This document shows, one piece after another, positions 54,927 through 64,000 of a DNA stretch of 64,000 bases. The notes beneath the pieces are model-generated. The model did no database searches, was not told the origin of the DNA, and saw only the letters and a list, made by a program, of their open reading frames with translations. Location of the stretch: the NCBI RefSeq assembly GCF_900113415.1, contig NZ_FOPH01000007.1, forward strand, positions 1 through 64,000, written 5' to 3'. Source of the stretch: Oribacterium sp. WCC10 (GTDB lineage Bacteria > Bacillota > Clostridia > Lachnospirales > Lachnospiraceae). Position numbers and translations under genes: made by a program. Position 1 is the stretch's first letter. The number at the start of each line of letters is the position of its first letter.

Positions 54927-55835
54927 TCAACTTTCGTCTTTATACCCGTAATTTCTCAGGAATGTATCGGAATCTCTCCAGTCCTTACGTACCTTTACAA
55001 AAAGCTGAAGGTTCACTCTGTCACCAGTCATCTTCTCTATCTGTATACGCGCTCCTGTACCTATACGCTTCAGCATGGATCCACCCTTGCCTATGATGAT
55101 ACCCTTATGTGCATCTCTCTCACAGACTATTGTAGCCTTGATATCCCACATACCATCTGATCTCTGATGCATCTGATCTATCAGAACAGCTATACCATGA
55201 GGTACTTCATCCTGGAGCTTTCTCAGAGCCTGTTCACGGATAAGCTCCGCAGCTATCTCTCTCATGGACTGATCCGTGACCGTATCCTGATCATAGTATC
55301 TTGGACCTTCCGGCAGGTATTTAAAAACTGCCTTCTTGAAGCCCTCTATATTCTGCGCGCGCATTGCAGAAAGCGGAACTATCTCGTCAAACTCCATGAG
55401 AGACTTATACTTCTCTATGGCAGCATCAAGCTCATCGGGCTTATCTTTCATGGTATCTATCTTGTTGACAACAAGTATCTTAGGCTTATTGGACGCCTTT
55501 ATAACCTCAGCAATATGTTGCTCTCCGGCTCCTATATATGTGGTTGGTTCCACGAGCCATACTACGACGTCAACATCCTGAAGAGTCTTTTCCGCAACAT
55601 TATCCATATACTCTCCAAGCTTGTTCTTGGCCTTATGAATACCCGGGGTATCAAGGAATATAATCTGTCCGCGTTCATCGTCATAAACTGTCTGTATCCT
55701 TCCTCTTGTGGTCTGAGGCTTGTTGGAAACGATGGCTATCTTCTGCCCGATGACATGATTCATCAATGTTGATTTGCCCACATTTGGTCTTCCAACCAAT
55801 GCAACAAATCCGGTTTTTACTTTCTTTTCACTCAT
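54927..55835 (-). CDS. era: GTPase Era
   Basis: About 302 residues from the ATG at 55835; a GTG four codons earlier is possible. G1 GRPNVGKS at 15-22, G2 TTRGRI, G3 DTPGI, G4 NKID, G5 SAM; C-terminal KH domain with GIIIGKGGSMLKRIG. Binds 16S rRNA 3' end and helps mature the small subunit. Overlaps the recO start region. Follows the M16C protease gene by 72 bases. Confidence 0.97.
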   Translation of the reverse strand: MSEKKVKTGFVALVGRPNVGKSTLMNHVIGQKIAIVSNKPQTTRGRIQTVYDDERGQIIFLDTPGIHKAKNKLGEYMDNVAEKTLQDVDVVVWLVEPTTYIGAGEQHIAEVIKASNKPKILVVNKIDTMKDKPDELDAAIEKYKSLMEFDEIVPLSAMRAQNIEGFKKAVFKYLPEGPRYYDQDTVTDQSMREIAAELIREQALRKLQDEVPHGIAVLIDQMHQRSDGMWDIKATIVCERDAHKGIIIGKGGSMLKRIGTGARIQIEKMTGDRVNLQLFVKVRKDWRDSDTFLRNYGYKDES

Positions 55836-55907
55836 TATATTTCTCACTTGCTAATCAAATCCGGTGACATATCAGGGATATGGACCTCACTATGACACCG
55901 GAATAAA

Positions 55908-58871
55908 TCATTTAAACAGTTCCTCTGTTGTCAGGAATTCTTTTTTATTCTCATCTATAAGCTGACTGTTTCCTATGGTGCAGACTGCTCCCTTTTTAAG
56001 TATTGCCTCCATATACGGCGCAAGAGCCCTGATATCCTTCTCCTTTGAAGCGATAACCTGATCTCTTTCTTTCTGAAGCATCTCGTTGGTTACATTTGAC
56101 ATATATGCGCTTATGGTAAGTGCAGCCTTGGCAGAATTTGTTCTCGGTGTATCAAGTTCAGAAACAGCACCTATGATGTACTTTGTCATATCACGTTCAG
56201 ATGTACTGAACTCACGAACAAACTCCGGAAGAGCCTCATATATATCAAGAGTCTCCTTGAGATGTGGATCTCTGTAGGATGCAAAGTATCCCTCTCCGGA
56301 TCTTCCGAACCCGGACATACATCCGTAAGCGCCTCCCTTTACTCGCAGATTAAGCCAAAGATACTGATAGTTCAGGATGACTTTGAGTACTCTGAGAGCA
56401 CCGGTATATGGCAGCTTCTTTGTATCATACAGTCCGGTTCTTGCAACATAGTTTACCTGTGAAGGTGTCTTGAAGCCTTCATTGAGATTACCTGAGAGAA
56501 GTATCTGTGGAGATACTTTTGCCTCTGCTTTCTCAAAAGGCTTGTACTTCTTGTCAAGCTTCAGGCAGCGGTTCTTCTTAGCCTCTGTTTCTTTACTGAA
56601 TCTCTTCTTAAAGGCTGCAAATCCCTTTGCAAATGCCTCATATCCGTTCTTTTCTGCAGCTATGGTGACAAACATATTCTCCGCACGGAAAAGCTTGTCC
56701 GAAACCTCCCACAGCTTTCTCACAAGTGCATCCGGGTCCTTGCGGAACTGTTCTGAAATCCTGTTAATAAACTGATAATATGCGATTCCTCCTGTCAGAT
56801 CGGCAAATCTGCCCGTTCCTGAGAAGTATGAAGTTGCTCTGTTTACAGCATAGCTGTGGCTTGCACCTTCTACGCGCATTCTTTCACGGGAACGTGATTC
56901 ATTGAGAATCTCCTGCATTCTCTTCTTATCTTCAAATCTGGTTGTATGAAGTATCTCATCGACGATATCATAGCCAAATCTGAAGCCATCATAGAGAAGC
57001 TTTATCTCAACACTGAACACCCCGGTATAGTGTCCGTAATTATCAATGTCAGGGTATGCATTCGTATCAAAGTTTATGCCTCCTGCATTAAGCAGAATAT
57101 CCGATGTAAGATCCTGGAATGTATGGTTGCTTGTGTCCATATATCCAAGAACGGTCTTCAGGAAACCTGCATACTGAAGTTCCTCTTCTGTAAGCGTAGA
57201 AGTATTGAAATTAAAGCGGATGTAGGCAATGCCTCTTGTATTGAGCTCTGTGTTAAGAATAAGGGTATCCGCAAGTCGTTCTTCCTTCCAGCTGTATTTC
57301 TCTGCTTCCTTACTGATATCACTAATGCTTAAAAGTGGAAGTTTCTTTAAATCCTCTTCAGAGGTAGGCTCTGCCTGATACTCCTTAAGCATCCTTGTGT
57401 CATCAATGCACTTCCTGATGTCAGCCTTTGACATTTTCTTCTTAATATCGGCAAGTTTCTTTGCAAGCTGCTTCTCACGTTTCTCAGTAAGTCCACGTTC
57501 AGGCTCACATATTACAAGTGCAGAATGTTTATTGCCAAGAAGATACTTCCCGATGAGTGCCTCAAAATATCCCTTTTCTGTATCCTCACGAAGTTCCTTA
57601 TAGTATTTTTCACACTCAAGATAATCCCATGGCTTACCACCGTACAGCCATGTATCGAGCGAAGTAAGTGAATAAACAAGTCCCTTTGGAGTCCGACCGT
57701 AATCAGCCTCTCTATACTGGAACTCATCATGATTAATGGCAGCAAGAAGAGTCTTTTTGTCAAGACCTTCCCTGGCAATTTTCTTAAGTGTAGTATCAAT
57801 AACCTCAAGGAACTTATCTTTATCCTTCTTATCAGTGCCCTTTGCCGTTACTGAAAAATAAGGCTGTCTGATACCATCCTGGAAGCCTCCGAATATGTCT
57901 TCTCCGATACCCGCATCCAAAAGAGCCTGTTTAAGAGGAGCACCCGGTGATGAAAGAAGTGCATAATCAAGTACATCAAATGCCATATTCAGCTTACTGT
58001 CCACTGCATCAACAACAGCATTCCATGACAGGTACGTATTTTTCTCAAGAGGTTCATTATCACCTACAGAATAAGTAATTTCCTCTGTGTGCATCTTATC
58101 GAAAGGCTTCTGATATGCAATATCGGAGTTGGGTTCGATGGCAGAATACGCTGAAAGATACTCTTTATCAAGCCAGTCCAGCTTCTTCTCCATATCCATA
58201 TCTCCATAAAGGAAAATGTAGGAATTGGACGGATGATAGAAGCGGGCATGGAATGCCTTGAAATCTTCAAAAGTCAGATCCGGGATATCCACAGGATCTC
58301 CGCCGGATTCATTGCCATAAGTAGTATCCGGGAAAAGTGCATGCATGATATAACGTTCAAGCACTGACTCCGGATTTGAGAAAACGCCCTTCATCTCATT
58401 ATAAACAACACCGTTATATATAAGCGCGTCCTTCTCATCCTGCATCTCATAATGCCATCCCTCCTGCATCATAATACGTGGATCCTTCACAGAATTGGGA
58501 TGGAATACTGCATCCATATAAACATTCATCAGATTGTCAAAATCCTTATCGTTTCTTGATGCGATAGGATAAACAGTCTTATCCGGATATGTCATGGCAT
58601 TAAGGAATGTGTTAAGTGAACCCTTTGCCAGTTCAACAAACGGATCCTTAAGCGGAAACTTTTCAGATCCGCAAAGCACGGAGTGCTCGGTTATATGAGC
58701 CACACCTGTACTGTCCTCCGCCGGAGTACGGAATGCGATACCGAAAACCTTATTGTCATCATCATTCTTCATGGTGAAGATACGTGCACCGCTCTTCCTG
58801 TGCCTGTAAATGCAGGCATCCGTAGACAGCTCCTCTATTCTTTTTGTCTCAATCAGCTCATAGTTTTTCAT
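55908..58871 (-). CDS. M16C zinc metalloprotease, presequence-protease type
   Basis: 987 residues from the ATG at 58871 (GGAG upstream; a TTG just before is in frame). Inverted zinc motif HITEH at 59-63 with GLVxLVS-like downstream Glu (NEMKGVFSNPE near 172). Two M16 halves form a closed chamber (PreP family; cytosolic in bacteria such as Hyp-type homologues) that degrades short unstructured peptides. C-terminal half has the Arg/Tyr pair region YLWLNLRVKGGAYG. Length matches the family. In the middle of the co-directional block upstream of era. Confidence 0.92.
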   Translation of the reverse strand: MKNYELIETKRIEELSTDACIYRHRKSGARIFTMKNDDDNKVFGIAFRTPAEDSTGVAHITEHSVLCGSEKFPLKDPFVELAKGSLNTFLNAMTYPDKTVYPIASRNDKDFDNLMNVYMDAVFHPNSVKDPRIMMQEGWHYEMQDEKDALIYNGVVYNEMKGVFSNPESVLERYIMHALFPDTTYGNESGGDPVDIPDLTFEDFKAFHARFYHPSNSYIFLYGDMDMEKKLDWLDKEYLSAYSAIEPNSDIAYQKPFDKMHTEEITYSVGDNEPLEKNTYLSWNAVVDAVDSKLNMAFDVLDYALLSSPGAPLKQALLDAGIGEDIFGGFQDGIRQPYFSVTAKGTDKKDKDKFLEVIDTTLKKIAREGLDKKTLLAAINHDEFQYREADYGRTPKGLVYSLTSLDTWLYGGKPWDYLECEKYYKELREDTEKGYFEALIGKYLLGNKHSALVICEPERGLTEKREKQLAKKLADIKKKMSKADIRKCIDDTRMLKEYQAEPTSEEDLKKLPLLSISDISKEAEKYSWKEERLADTLILNTELNTRGIAYIRFNFNTSTLTEEELQYAGFLKTVLGYMDTSNHTFQDLTSDILLNAGGINFDTNAYPDIDNYGHYTGVFSVEIKLLYDGFRFGYDIVDEILHTTRFEDKKRMQEILNESRSRERMRVEGASHSYAVNRATSYFSGTGRFADLTGGIAYYQFINRISEQFRKDPDALVRKLWEVSDKLFRAENMFVTIAAEKNGYEAFAKGFAAFKKRFSKETEAKKNRCLKLDKKYKPFEKAEAKVSPQILLSGNLNEGFKTPSQVNYVARTGLYDTKKLPYTGALRVLKVILNYQYLWLNLRVKGGAYGCMSGFGRSGEGYFASYRDPHLKETLDIYEALPEFVREFSTSERDMTKYIIGAVSELDTPRTNSAKAALTISAYMSNVTNEMLQKERDQVIASKEKDIRALAPYMEAILKKGAVCTIGNSQLIDENKKEFLTTEELFK

Positions 58872-58892
58872 CAAGCCATTCTCCTCTCTACC

Positions 58893-59744
58893 TTATATAT
58901 TCCCTATCAGTCTATCTTTAAACAGTGCAACTGCCTCTCTCACCGCAAGGTGTGCAAGCATAAGTTCATCTGTTTTTGTCGCCATAGGACAGGCATCCGG
59001 AACTCCATACCTTCTTGCTATCTCTCTTGCCCTGAAAAGATTAAACTCTGAAGTTATGATGCCTATAGATAACGGACGGTCAACTCCGTTAATTATATCA
59101 TCTTCTGAATGATTCCGCTTTACCGGAGTAACATTACTGTGCCTTACACGATTGGCCATAAGCTTCTGCTCATGATCCTGATTAATGGTTCTCAGTGAAA
59201 ACCCGATTTTTTCCTGTGTTGAATCGGAGTAGAACTCAAGAAGAAGATTTTTCTCAGGAATGCCCTCCCTGATCATATACTGATACATAACAGTGGCTTC
59301 CGTACTTCTGTCATAGTCACTTCTTCCGCCAGAAAGAACAAATACTGTATTCGGATTTTCATCAGCATATTCCAGAGCTTTATCCAGTCTTCTTTTCAGT
59401 GATTTAGAAATTTTGTTATCCACCAGATCGGTTCCGACGACTATAACATAGTCCAGATTATTCTGAACCCTGCTTGCAGAATTGGAAAAAATGACCGCAA
59501 GAACACTCAGTAATGTGCAGACACATATTCCATAAGTAGTGAAATAGAAAATATATGGTTTAAGATTGATTTCTTTCTTATCCCTGTGTTTCACCCTTAG
59601 ATATCTGATAAGGGCAAACATGAGAAAATTCATAAACGCAAATAAGGGCCAAAACCACATAAATGTGGTCAGCCCATAATTTACAAAGATCGCAGCTACA
59701 TAGGCAAGCGATGCTATTCCCATTGCTATAAAGATAAGTTCCAT
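58893..59744 (-). CDS. YdcF-like DUF218 membrane protein
   Basis: 283 residues. Three N-terminal hydrophobic segments (about 5-20, 24-45, 65-88) and a DUF218 domain (about 100-270): YVIVVGTDLV, SGGRSDYDRSTEA and IGIITSEFNLFRARE. DUF218 proteins (ElyC, SanA, YdcF) are linked to cell-envelope polymer synthesis and vancomycin sensitivity. Possibly binds a polyprenyl phosphate or nucleotide. No clear ribosome site at the ATG. Between the U32 and M16C genes with short spacers. Confidence 0.82.
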   Translation of the reverse strand: MELIFIAMGIASLAYVAAIFVNYGLTTFMWFWPLFAFMNFLMFALIRYLRVKHRDKKEINLKPYIFYFTTYGICVCTLLSVLAVIFSNSASRVQNNLDYVIVVGTDLVDNKISKSLKRRLDKALEYADENPNTVFVLSGGRSDYDRSTEATVMYQYMIREGIPEKNLLLEFYSDSTQEKIGFSLRTINQDHEQKLMANRVRHSNVTPVKRNHSEDDIINGVDRPLSIGIITSEFNLFRAREIARRYGVPDACPMATKTDELMLAHLAVREAVALFKDRLIGNI

Positions 59745-59786
59745 ACTTTTCAGTCAACACCTTAAAGAAAGGTGTCTCCTCTCTCT

Positions 59787-61037
59787 TTAGTCAACATCCT
59801 GCTTATCAGGTGTTTCCTTTCTGATGATGTCTCTTGCCTCAGGTGCAACAGAAAATCTCACCTTGATCTTCTGACATGCATGCGGGCAGGACTCCTGTGG
59901 AACATCAGTCTCGGCATCACGTATCTCAAGAACCTCGATAGGTATATCATCACCGTTAGGCTTCATGATTTCGATAGTCTCACCTACAGAAAACTTGTTT
60001 TTCTGTTCAAGATAGCTCCATCCGTCTTCTGTTCTCTCGATAGTGCCGAGATATACAGAACCTGTAACATAAGTATTATTATCGTAGATATGATCCTCCT
60101 GAGAAGGCTTACCATAGTAGAAGCCTGTCGTGAACTCACGATATGTGCACTTGGCTATCTCAGACTTATACCACTCCATATTGGCACGATACTTTTCTTC
60201 GCTCTCCTTGAGATCATCCAGAGCCTTACGATATGTTCTTGCTACCGTAGCCACATAAAGAGCCGTCTTCATTCTTCCTTCAATCTTGAGAGAATCTATT
60301 CCTGCTTCTATAAGCTCAGGTACATGCTCTATCATGCAAAGATCCTTTGAATTGAAAATGAAGGTTCCTCTGTCATTCTCATATATAGGATAATACTGCC
60401 CGGGTCTCTTTTCTTCAACGATATTATACTTCCATCTGCATGGATGTGTACACTCTCCGCGATTGGCATCTCTTCCTGTAAAGAAATTGCTGAGCATACA
60501 GCGGCCTGAATATGACATACACATAGCACCGTGAATAAAGGCTTCTATATCAAGTTCCACAGGTATATGCTCTCTGATTTCCTTGATTTCCTTAAGACTA
60601 AGCTCACGGGCACATACCACACGCTTCGCCCCCATCTTCCACCAGAATAGGAATGTTTCGTAGTTGGTATTGTTTGCCTGTGTGGAGATATGAAGTTCAA
60701 CACTCTCAGGTAATGTTTCCTTGGCGATCATAAACATTCCCGGATCGGCTACCAGAACAGCATCAATTCCTGTTGTAGAAAGCTCCTTGAAATATTCACG
60801 GGCCTCATCCATATCACCATTATGTGCCAGAATGTTCGCAGTTACAAATACTTTGACATTTCTCTCATGTGCGTAAGCTACACCCTCCCGTATCTCATCA
60901 ATACTGAAGTTCTTGGCATTGGCGCGAAGTCCGAAGGCTTCACCGCCGATATATACTGCATTTGCACCGTAGTTTACTGCAGTCTTAAGCACATCCAAAG
61001 AACCTGCAGGAATCAGTAACTCTGTTTCTTTTAACAT
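59787..61037 (-). CDS. U32-family protein (TrhP/YrrO type)
   Basis: 416 residues. N-terminal half is the U32 barrel with FIHGAMCMSYSGRC (near 190) and ECTHPCRWKY (near 220), whose cysteines form the 4Fe-4S site. Homologues take part in tRNA wobble uridine 5-hydroxylation using prephenate; YrrO and YrrN together in Bacillus. Here only one U32 gene follows the yrrM-like methyltransferase. C-terminal beta domain has FSVGETIEI. GAGAAA near the start. Confidence 0.9.
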   Translation of the reverse strand: MLKETELLIPAGSLDVLKTAVNYGANAVYIGGEAFGLRANAKNFSIDEIREGVAYAHERNVKVFVTANILAHNGDMDEAREYFKELSTTGIDAVLVADPGMFMIAKETLPESVELHISTQANNTNYETFLFWWKMGAKRVVCARELSLKEIKEIREHIPVELDIEAFIHGAMCMSYSGRCMLSNFFTGRDANRGECTHPCRWKYNIVEEKRPGQYYPIYENDRGTFIFNSKDLCMIEHVPELIEAGIDSLKIEGRMKTALYVATVARTYRKALDDLKESEEKYRANMEWYKSEIAKCTYREFTTGFYYGKPSQEDHIYDNNTYVTGSVYLGTIERTEDGWSYLEQKNKFSVGETIEIMKPNGDDIPIEVLEIRDAETDVPQESCPHACQKIKVRFSVAPEARDIIRKETPDKQDVD

Positions 61038-61064
61038 CTTTTCTCCTTGTGAAAATATATATTA

Positions 61065-61715
61065 CTATTTCTTCACGCTGATCGATATACCGTCTCCATC
61101 GGTAAGGATGGATGTCTCAAGCACCTCCATGTGCTTAAGTTCAAAAAGATACTCTCTCATGCGACTGTGAATTGTCCGGTCTCTTCGCTTGATCTGATAC
61201 CGGCTGTCAACTATGGAGCCGTCCTGAAGTATATTGTCGCTGAAAAGGACAGCCCCCTCAGGCATCATCTTTATGATATCCGGAAGCCACACTATATACT
61301 GTGCCTTGGCGGCATCCATAAATATAAAATCAAACTGCCGGCCTTCCGCAGCAAATTCTCTTATGATCTTACCGGCATCATCATCTATCAGATGAATCCT
61401 GTCCCGATACACACTTCCGGAAATGTTTCTGGTTGCTGTCTTCACACGCGGCTCATAGTTCTCAACAGTTATTATCTCAGCATCCAAAGGCATGACGTGA
61501 GCCATAGTGAGAGCTGAATATCCGACTGCCGTCCCTATCTCCAATATACGCTTCGGACGGAGCATGGTTATGAAACATTTAAGAAGCGCCGCTGTTTCAT
61601 CCCTTATGATAGGAATTTCCGCCGCAAGCGCTTCTTTTCTGACATTTTCCAGAAGCTCACTCCGATCGGGTTCAAGTGAATGTATATAATTCACCAGTCT
61701 CTCATTTGCAATCAA
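61065..61715 (-). CDS. YrrM-like O-methyltransferase
   Basis: 216 residues. SAM-binding ILEIGTAVGYSALTMA near residue 75, an acidic loop VENYEPR, and FIFMDAAKAQY near 135 whose Asp pairs bind Mg2+. Belongs to the catechol-O-methyltransferase-like group; in Bacillus the YrrM (TrmR) protein methylates 5-hydroxyuridine at tRNA position 34. The next gene in transcription is the U32 protein that would make the hydroxyuridine, supporting this role. Short 27-base spacer. Confidence 0.88.
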   Translation of the reverse strand: MIANERLVNYIHSLEPDRSELLENVRKEALAAEIPIIRDETAALLKCFITMLRPKRILEIGTAVGYSALTMAHVMPLDAEIITVENYEPRVKTATRNISGSVYRDRIHLIDDDAGKIIREFAAEGRQFDFIFMDAAKAQYIVWLPDIIKMMPEGAVLFSDNILQDGSIVDSRYQIKRRDRTIHSRMREYLFELKHMEVLETSILTDGDGISISVKK

Positions 61716-61752
61716 AGCTCCACTTCCTCATTTTCAATAATACCTCTCGGAA

Positions 61753-62358
61753 TCATCCGAGAGATGAATCGGTTTCTGCCGTATTACCTGCTGAAGCATT
61801 ACCTCCGGCATACTGCTCGGCCTCCTGAGACCTGAGTGCAGCATCTGCCGCATCCTGTTCTATCATTTGCTCATCCTCGGTTCCGCCGATAACCTCAATT
61901 CCGTTTGCGTCAGTCTCTACCTCAGCAGCCGCTGTAGTAGTAGCTTCCGCATCAACCAGATTCTTGTCCACAAGCTCCTGATACTTCTTCCCTTCCTGAG
62001 TAAGAAGCTGAATTATCTCAACCATAGTCATAGACTTACTTATGGTATAAACACCCGGAACGAATTCAGCCTCATACAGCTTAGCCTGAACGTTGAATGC
62101 ATCAGCATTGTCAATAAACCCCTCTTTCAGAAGTCTTTCGGCTACATCTGCAGATTTATCCCCTTCAGAAATGACAAAGTCCTCATCTATAGCATTGTCC
62201 CCCGCCATGGCGTGTGAATACAGCAGTCCGTGGCCGTAGCTGTAAGCTGCCCGGACTCCGTTCATAAGTGCATAAACCAAAAGAGCAATGACGATGACAC
62301 GCCATGCGATGCCTATCAGAAAGTTGGCAACTCTCTCAATAGTATCCTGATGCCCCAT
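61753..62358 (-). CDS. MltG (YceG)-like protein, N-terminal domain only
   Basis: 201 residues from the ATG at 62358 with GGAGG eight bases upstream. One N-terminal membrane segment (about 12-32), then a LysM-like subdomain (about 55-120, EGDKSADVAERLLKEGFIDNADAFNVQ, SMTMVEIIQLL) as in the endolytic transglycosylase MltG. The catalytic domain of MltG, with its conserved Glu, is missing; instead there is an acidic, Ala/Glu-rich tail of 70 residues. Bacillus yrrL (mltG) is likewise followed by yrrM, so gene order confirms the family. May be a non-catalytic adapter of peptidoglycan synthesis. Confidence 0.75.
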   Translation of the reverse strand: MGHQDTIERVANFLIGIAWRVIVIALLVYALMNGVRAAYSYGHGLLYSHAMAGDNAIDEDFVISEGDKSADVAERLLKEGFIDNADAFNVQAKLYEAEFVPGVYTISKSMTMVEIIQLLTQEGKKYQELVDKNLVDAEATTTAAAEVETDANGIEVIGGTEDEQMIEQDAADAALRSQEAEQYAGGNASAGNTAETDSSLG

Positions 62359-62361
62359 GCA

Positions 62362-64000
62362 TTAAACCTCCATGATAATCGGAAGAATGACCGGATTTCT
62401 CTTTATACGCTTCCAGAGGAAGTCACTTAGCGAATCCTTGATGATATTTTTGATCTTGCCCCAGTCATTAACATGACGTACAAGACAGTCATCAACCGCA
62501 TCCTGTACATGAACTCTTGCCTCTTCCATAAGATCCTCTGACTCACGGACATAAACAAAGCCGCGGGAAACAAGATCAGGGCCTGCAAGAAGATGTCCGG
62601 AATACTTCTCCAAAGTTAAAACTACAACGATTATACCATTCTGAGCGAGATTCTGACGATCCCTCAGAACTATATTACCGACATCCCCGACTCCGAGACC
62701 ATCGACAAATACGCCTCCGGCCTGAACATGTTCTTTGATTTCCGCCTTGTTCTTTCCATCCTTGGAAGAAAGTTCAAGCACATCTCCATTCTCGATAAGA
62801 AGACACTTTTCCTTGTCAACACCCACTGATTCACAGATTTTCGCAGCTGCCATACGATGATGATACTCGCCGTGGACAGGAATAGCATACTCCGGCTTAA
62901 CAAGTGAATACAGAAGCTTGATGTCATCAGCACAGGCATGACCTGAAACATGGGTATCCTGAAGGATGACATGTGCATGAAGCATGCAAAGCTCGTTAAC
63001 AACCTTGTCCACTGCCTTTTCATTACCGGGAATCGGATGTGACGAAAGCACCACAACGTCATTTGGCTTGATACGCACCTTCCTGTGCATTCCGCCCGCC
63101 ATTCGGCTAAGAGCTGCCATAGACTCTCCCTGAGATCCTGTGGTGATAAGTACAGTCTGCTCATCCGGATAATTCTTGAGCTGATCGATATCGATAAGCG
63201 TTCCATCCGGAATATCGATATAGTCAAGTTCCGAAGCCACAGTGATAACATTAACCATGGAACGGCCTTCCACAACCACCTTGCGTCCATGCTTTGCCGC
63301 AGTGTTTATGATCTGCTGAACACGGTCAACATTGGATGCAAATGTTGCAACTATGATTCGATTCTCTCTGTGCTCGGCAAATATCCTTTCAAGAGTCACA
63401 CCTACGGAGCGCTCTGACATGGTCGAACCCGGCTTTCCTGCATTGGTAGAGTCGGACATCATGGCAAGAACTCCCGCCTTTCCAAGCTCGGCAAATCTCT
63501 GAAGATCGATCTGATCTCCAAATACCGGTGTGTAATCTATCTTGAAATCACCTGTATGAACGATAGTACCTGCAGGAGTGAAAATCGCAAATGCCGCAGC
63601 ATCCTGAATAGAATGGTTGGTCTTAATAAACTCAACCTTGATATCACCGAAATCAACCACACCGCCAAATGGTATCACATTCATATCGATAACCTGATCA
63701 AGGCCGTTTTCCTTCAGTTTGTTTTCGATGAGCGCCATAGTAAGTTTTGTTCCGTATACAGGCGCCTTTATCTGCTGAAGCACATAAGGAAGAGCTCCTA
63801 TATGATCCTCGTGTCCGTGAGTAATCACAAATCCCTTAACCTTTGATATATTGCTCTTCAGATACGTGATATCAGGTATTACAAGATCGATTCCCAACAT
63901 ATCCCCGGACGGGAACGCAAGTCCACAGTCAACGATCATGATACTGTCATCTGTCTCAAAGGCAGTGATATTCATACCTATCTGATCGAGTCCGCCGAGC
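62362..64000 (-). CDS. rnj: ribonuclease J (5' end beyond the window)
   Basis: At least 545 residues are visible; the frame runs through the right edge, where GLDQIGMNITAFE is the beginning of the core. Metallo-beta-lactamase motif THGHEDHIGALPYV, metal Asp in HTGDFKIDY, beta-CASP domain (residues about 200-420) with TGSQGE, HVSGHA and PVHGEYHH, and a C-terminal domain. Digests RNA 5' to 3' and cleaves endonucleolytically. Its last codons overlap the ribosome site of the mltG-like gene. A full protein would be about 555-570 residues. Confidence 0.95.
   Translation of the reverse strand, partial: LGGLDQIGMNITAFETDDSIMIVDCGLAFPSGDMLGIDLVIPDITYLKSNISKVKGFVITHGHEDHIGALPYVLQQIKAPVYGTKLTMALIENKLKENGLDQVIDMNVIPFGGVVDFGDIKVEFIKTNHSIQDAAAFAIFTPAGTIVHTGDFKIDYTPVFGDQIDLQRFAELGKAGVLAMMSDSTNAGKPGSTMSERSVGVTLERIFAEHRENRIIVATFASNVDRVQQIINTAAKHGRKVVVEGRSMVNVITVASELDYIDIPDGTLIDIDQLKNYPDEQTVLITTGSQGESMAALSRMAGGMHRKVRIKPNDVVVLSSHPIPGNEKAVDKVVNELCMLHAHVILQDTHVSGHACADDIKLLYSLVKPEYAIPVHGEYHHRMAAAKICESVGVDKEKCLLIENGDVLELSSKDGKNKAEIKEHVQAGGVFVDGLGVGDVGNIVLRDRQNLAQNGIIVVVLTLEKYSGHLLAGPDLVSRGFVYVRESEDLMEEARVHVQDAVDDCLVRHVNDWGKIKNIIKDSLSDFLWKRIKRNPVILPIIMEV

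Noticed and set aside
55167-55772. 201-codon plus-strand frame
   Set aside because: Lies wholly opposite era, rich in Leu/Ile/Tyr from reverse-reading, with no domain or start signal.
59772-60350. 192-codon plus-strand frame
   Set aside because: Opposite the U32 gene; no ribosome site and no family features.

Overview
The window looks like a chromosomal segment of an anaerobic, low-to-mid GC Firmicute of the class Clostridia, most likely a Lachnospiraceae member of the Butyrivibrio/Pseudobutyrivibrio kind. The main clues are a SCIFF peptide with its radical-SAM maturase, a T-box tryptophan leader, pyruvate phosphate dikinase, a dimeric-type glycyl-tRNA synthetase, TAXI-TRAP and sugar ABC transporters, and strong GGAGG ribosome sites. 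Genus is inference; no rRNA, tRNA or CRISPR array was seen. Nearly all genes lie on the minus strand, so transcription runs mostly right to left.

Layout. 1-600: the start of an IS1182-type transposase cut by the window edge, then two dispersed repeats. 0.6-7.7 kb: a P-loop kinase, a small membrane protein, a GltD-like flavoprotein, and a SCIFF - SCIFF maturase - Orn/Lys/Arg decarboxylase cluster with its own consensus promoter, followed upstream by an SseB-like protein. 7.9-13.9 kb: tryptophan genes trpD-F-B-A behind a Trp-specific T-box, with trpC upstream and separate and no trpE/G. 14.4-19.5 kb: beta-glucuronidase, a PTS IIBC and a divergent AraC regulator. 19.6-27.8 kb: cardiolipin synthase, NhaC antiporter, acetolactate-synthase-like enzyme, threonine aldolase, MscS channel and a gluconate 5-dehydrogenase-like SDR. 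28.5-32.2 kb: TAXI-TRAP uptake operon. 32.8-40.5 kb: a sugar ABC importer with cytoplasmic LacZ and an AraC regulator, probably for beta-galactosides. 40.9-46.7 kb: amino-acid permease, M18 aminopeptidase, potassium uptake pair. 47.3-52.3 kb: ppdK with a perfect cre box, and a two-component system. 52.7-64 kb: glyS, then an eight-gene housekeeping run rnj-mltG(N)-yrrM-U32-ydcF-M16C protease-era-recO.

The most unusual content is between genes. Two families of palindromic dispersed repeats occur at many loci. Family A (about 115 bp) recurs at 425, 14207, 16371 and 44490, with half-copies that appear to serve as the trpA terminator (7849) and to supply the stop codon of the M18 peptidase gene (42712). 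Family B is a 270-bp multi-hairpin, MITE-like element (28227) with solo ends at 341, 22630, 19476, 26795 and 38985; two of its ends differ at one base in about 67. Other structured spacers lie at 24604-24680 (nested 77-nt hairpin) and 46972-47258 (two terminators bracketing four hairpins).

Functionally the segment combines uptake and intracellular cleavage of plant- or host-derived glycosides (glucuronides, beta-galactosides) with carbon catabolite signals (cre-like boxes upstream of ppdK and the SDR gene), amino-acid metabolism and core RNA/cell-division functions. All start codons, operator and promoter calls were read by eye from sequence.
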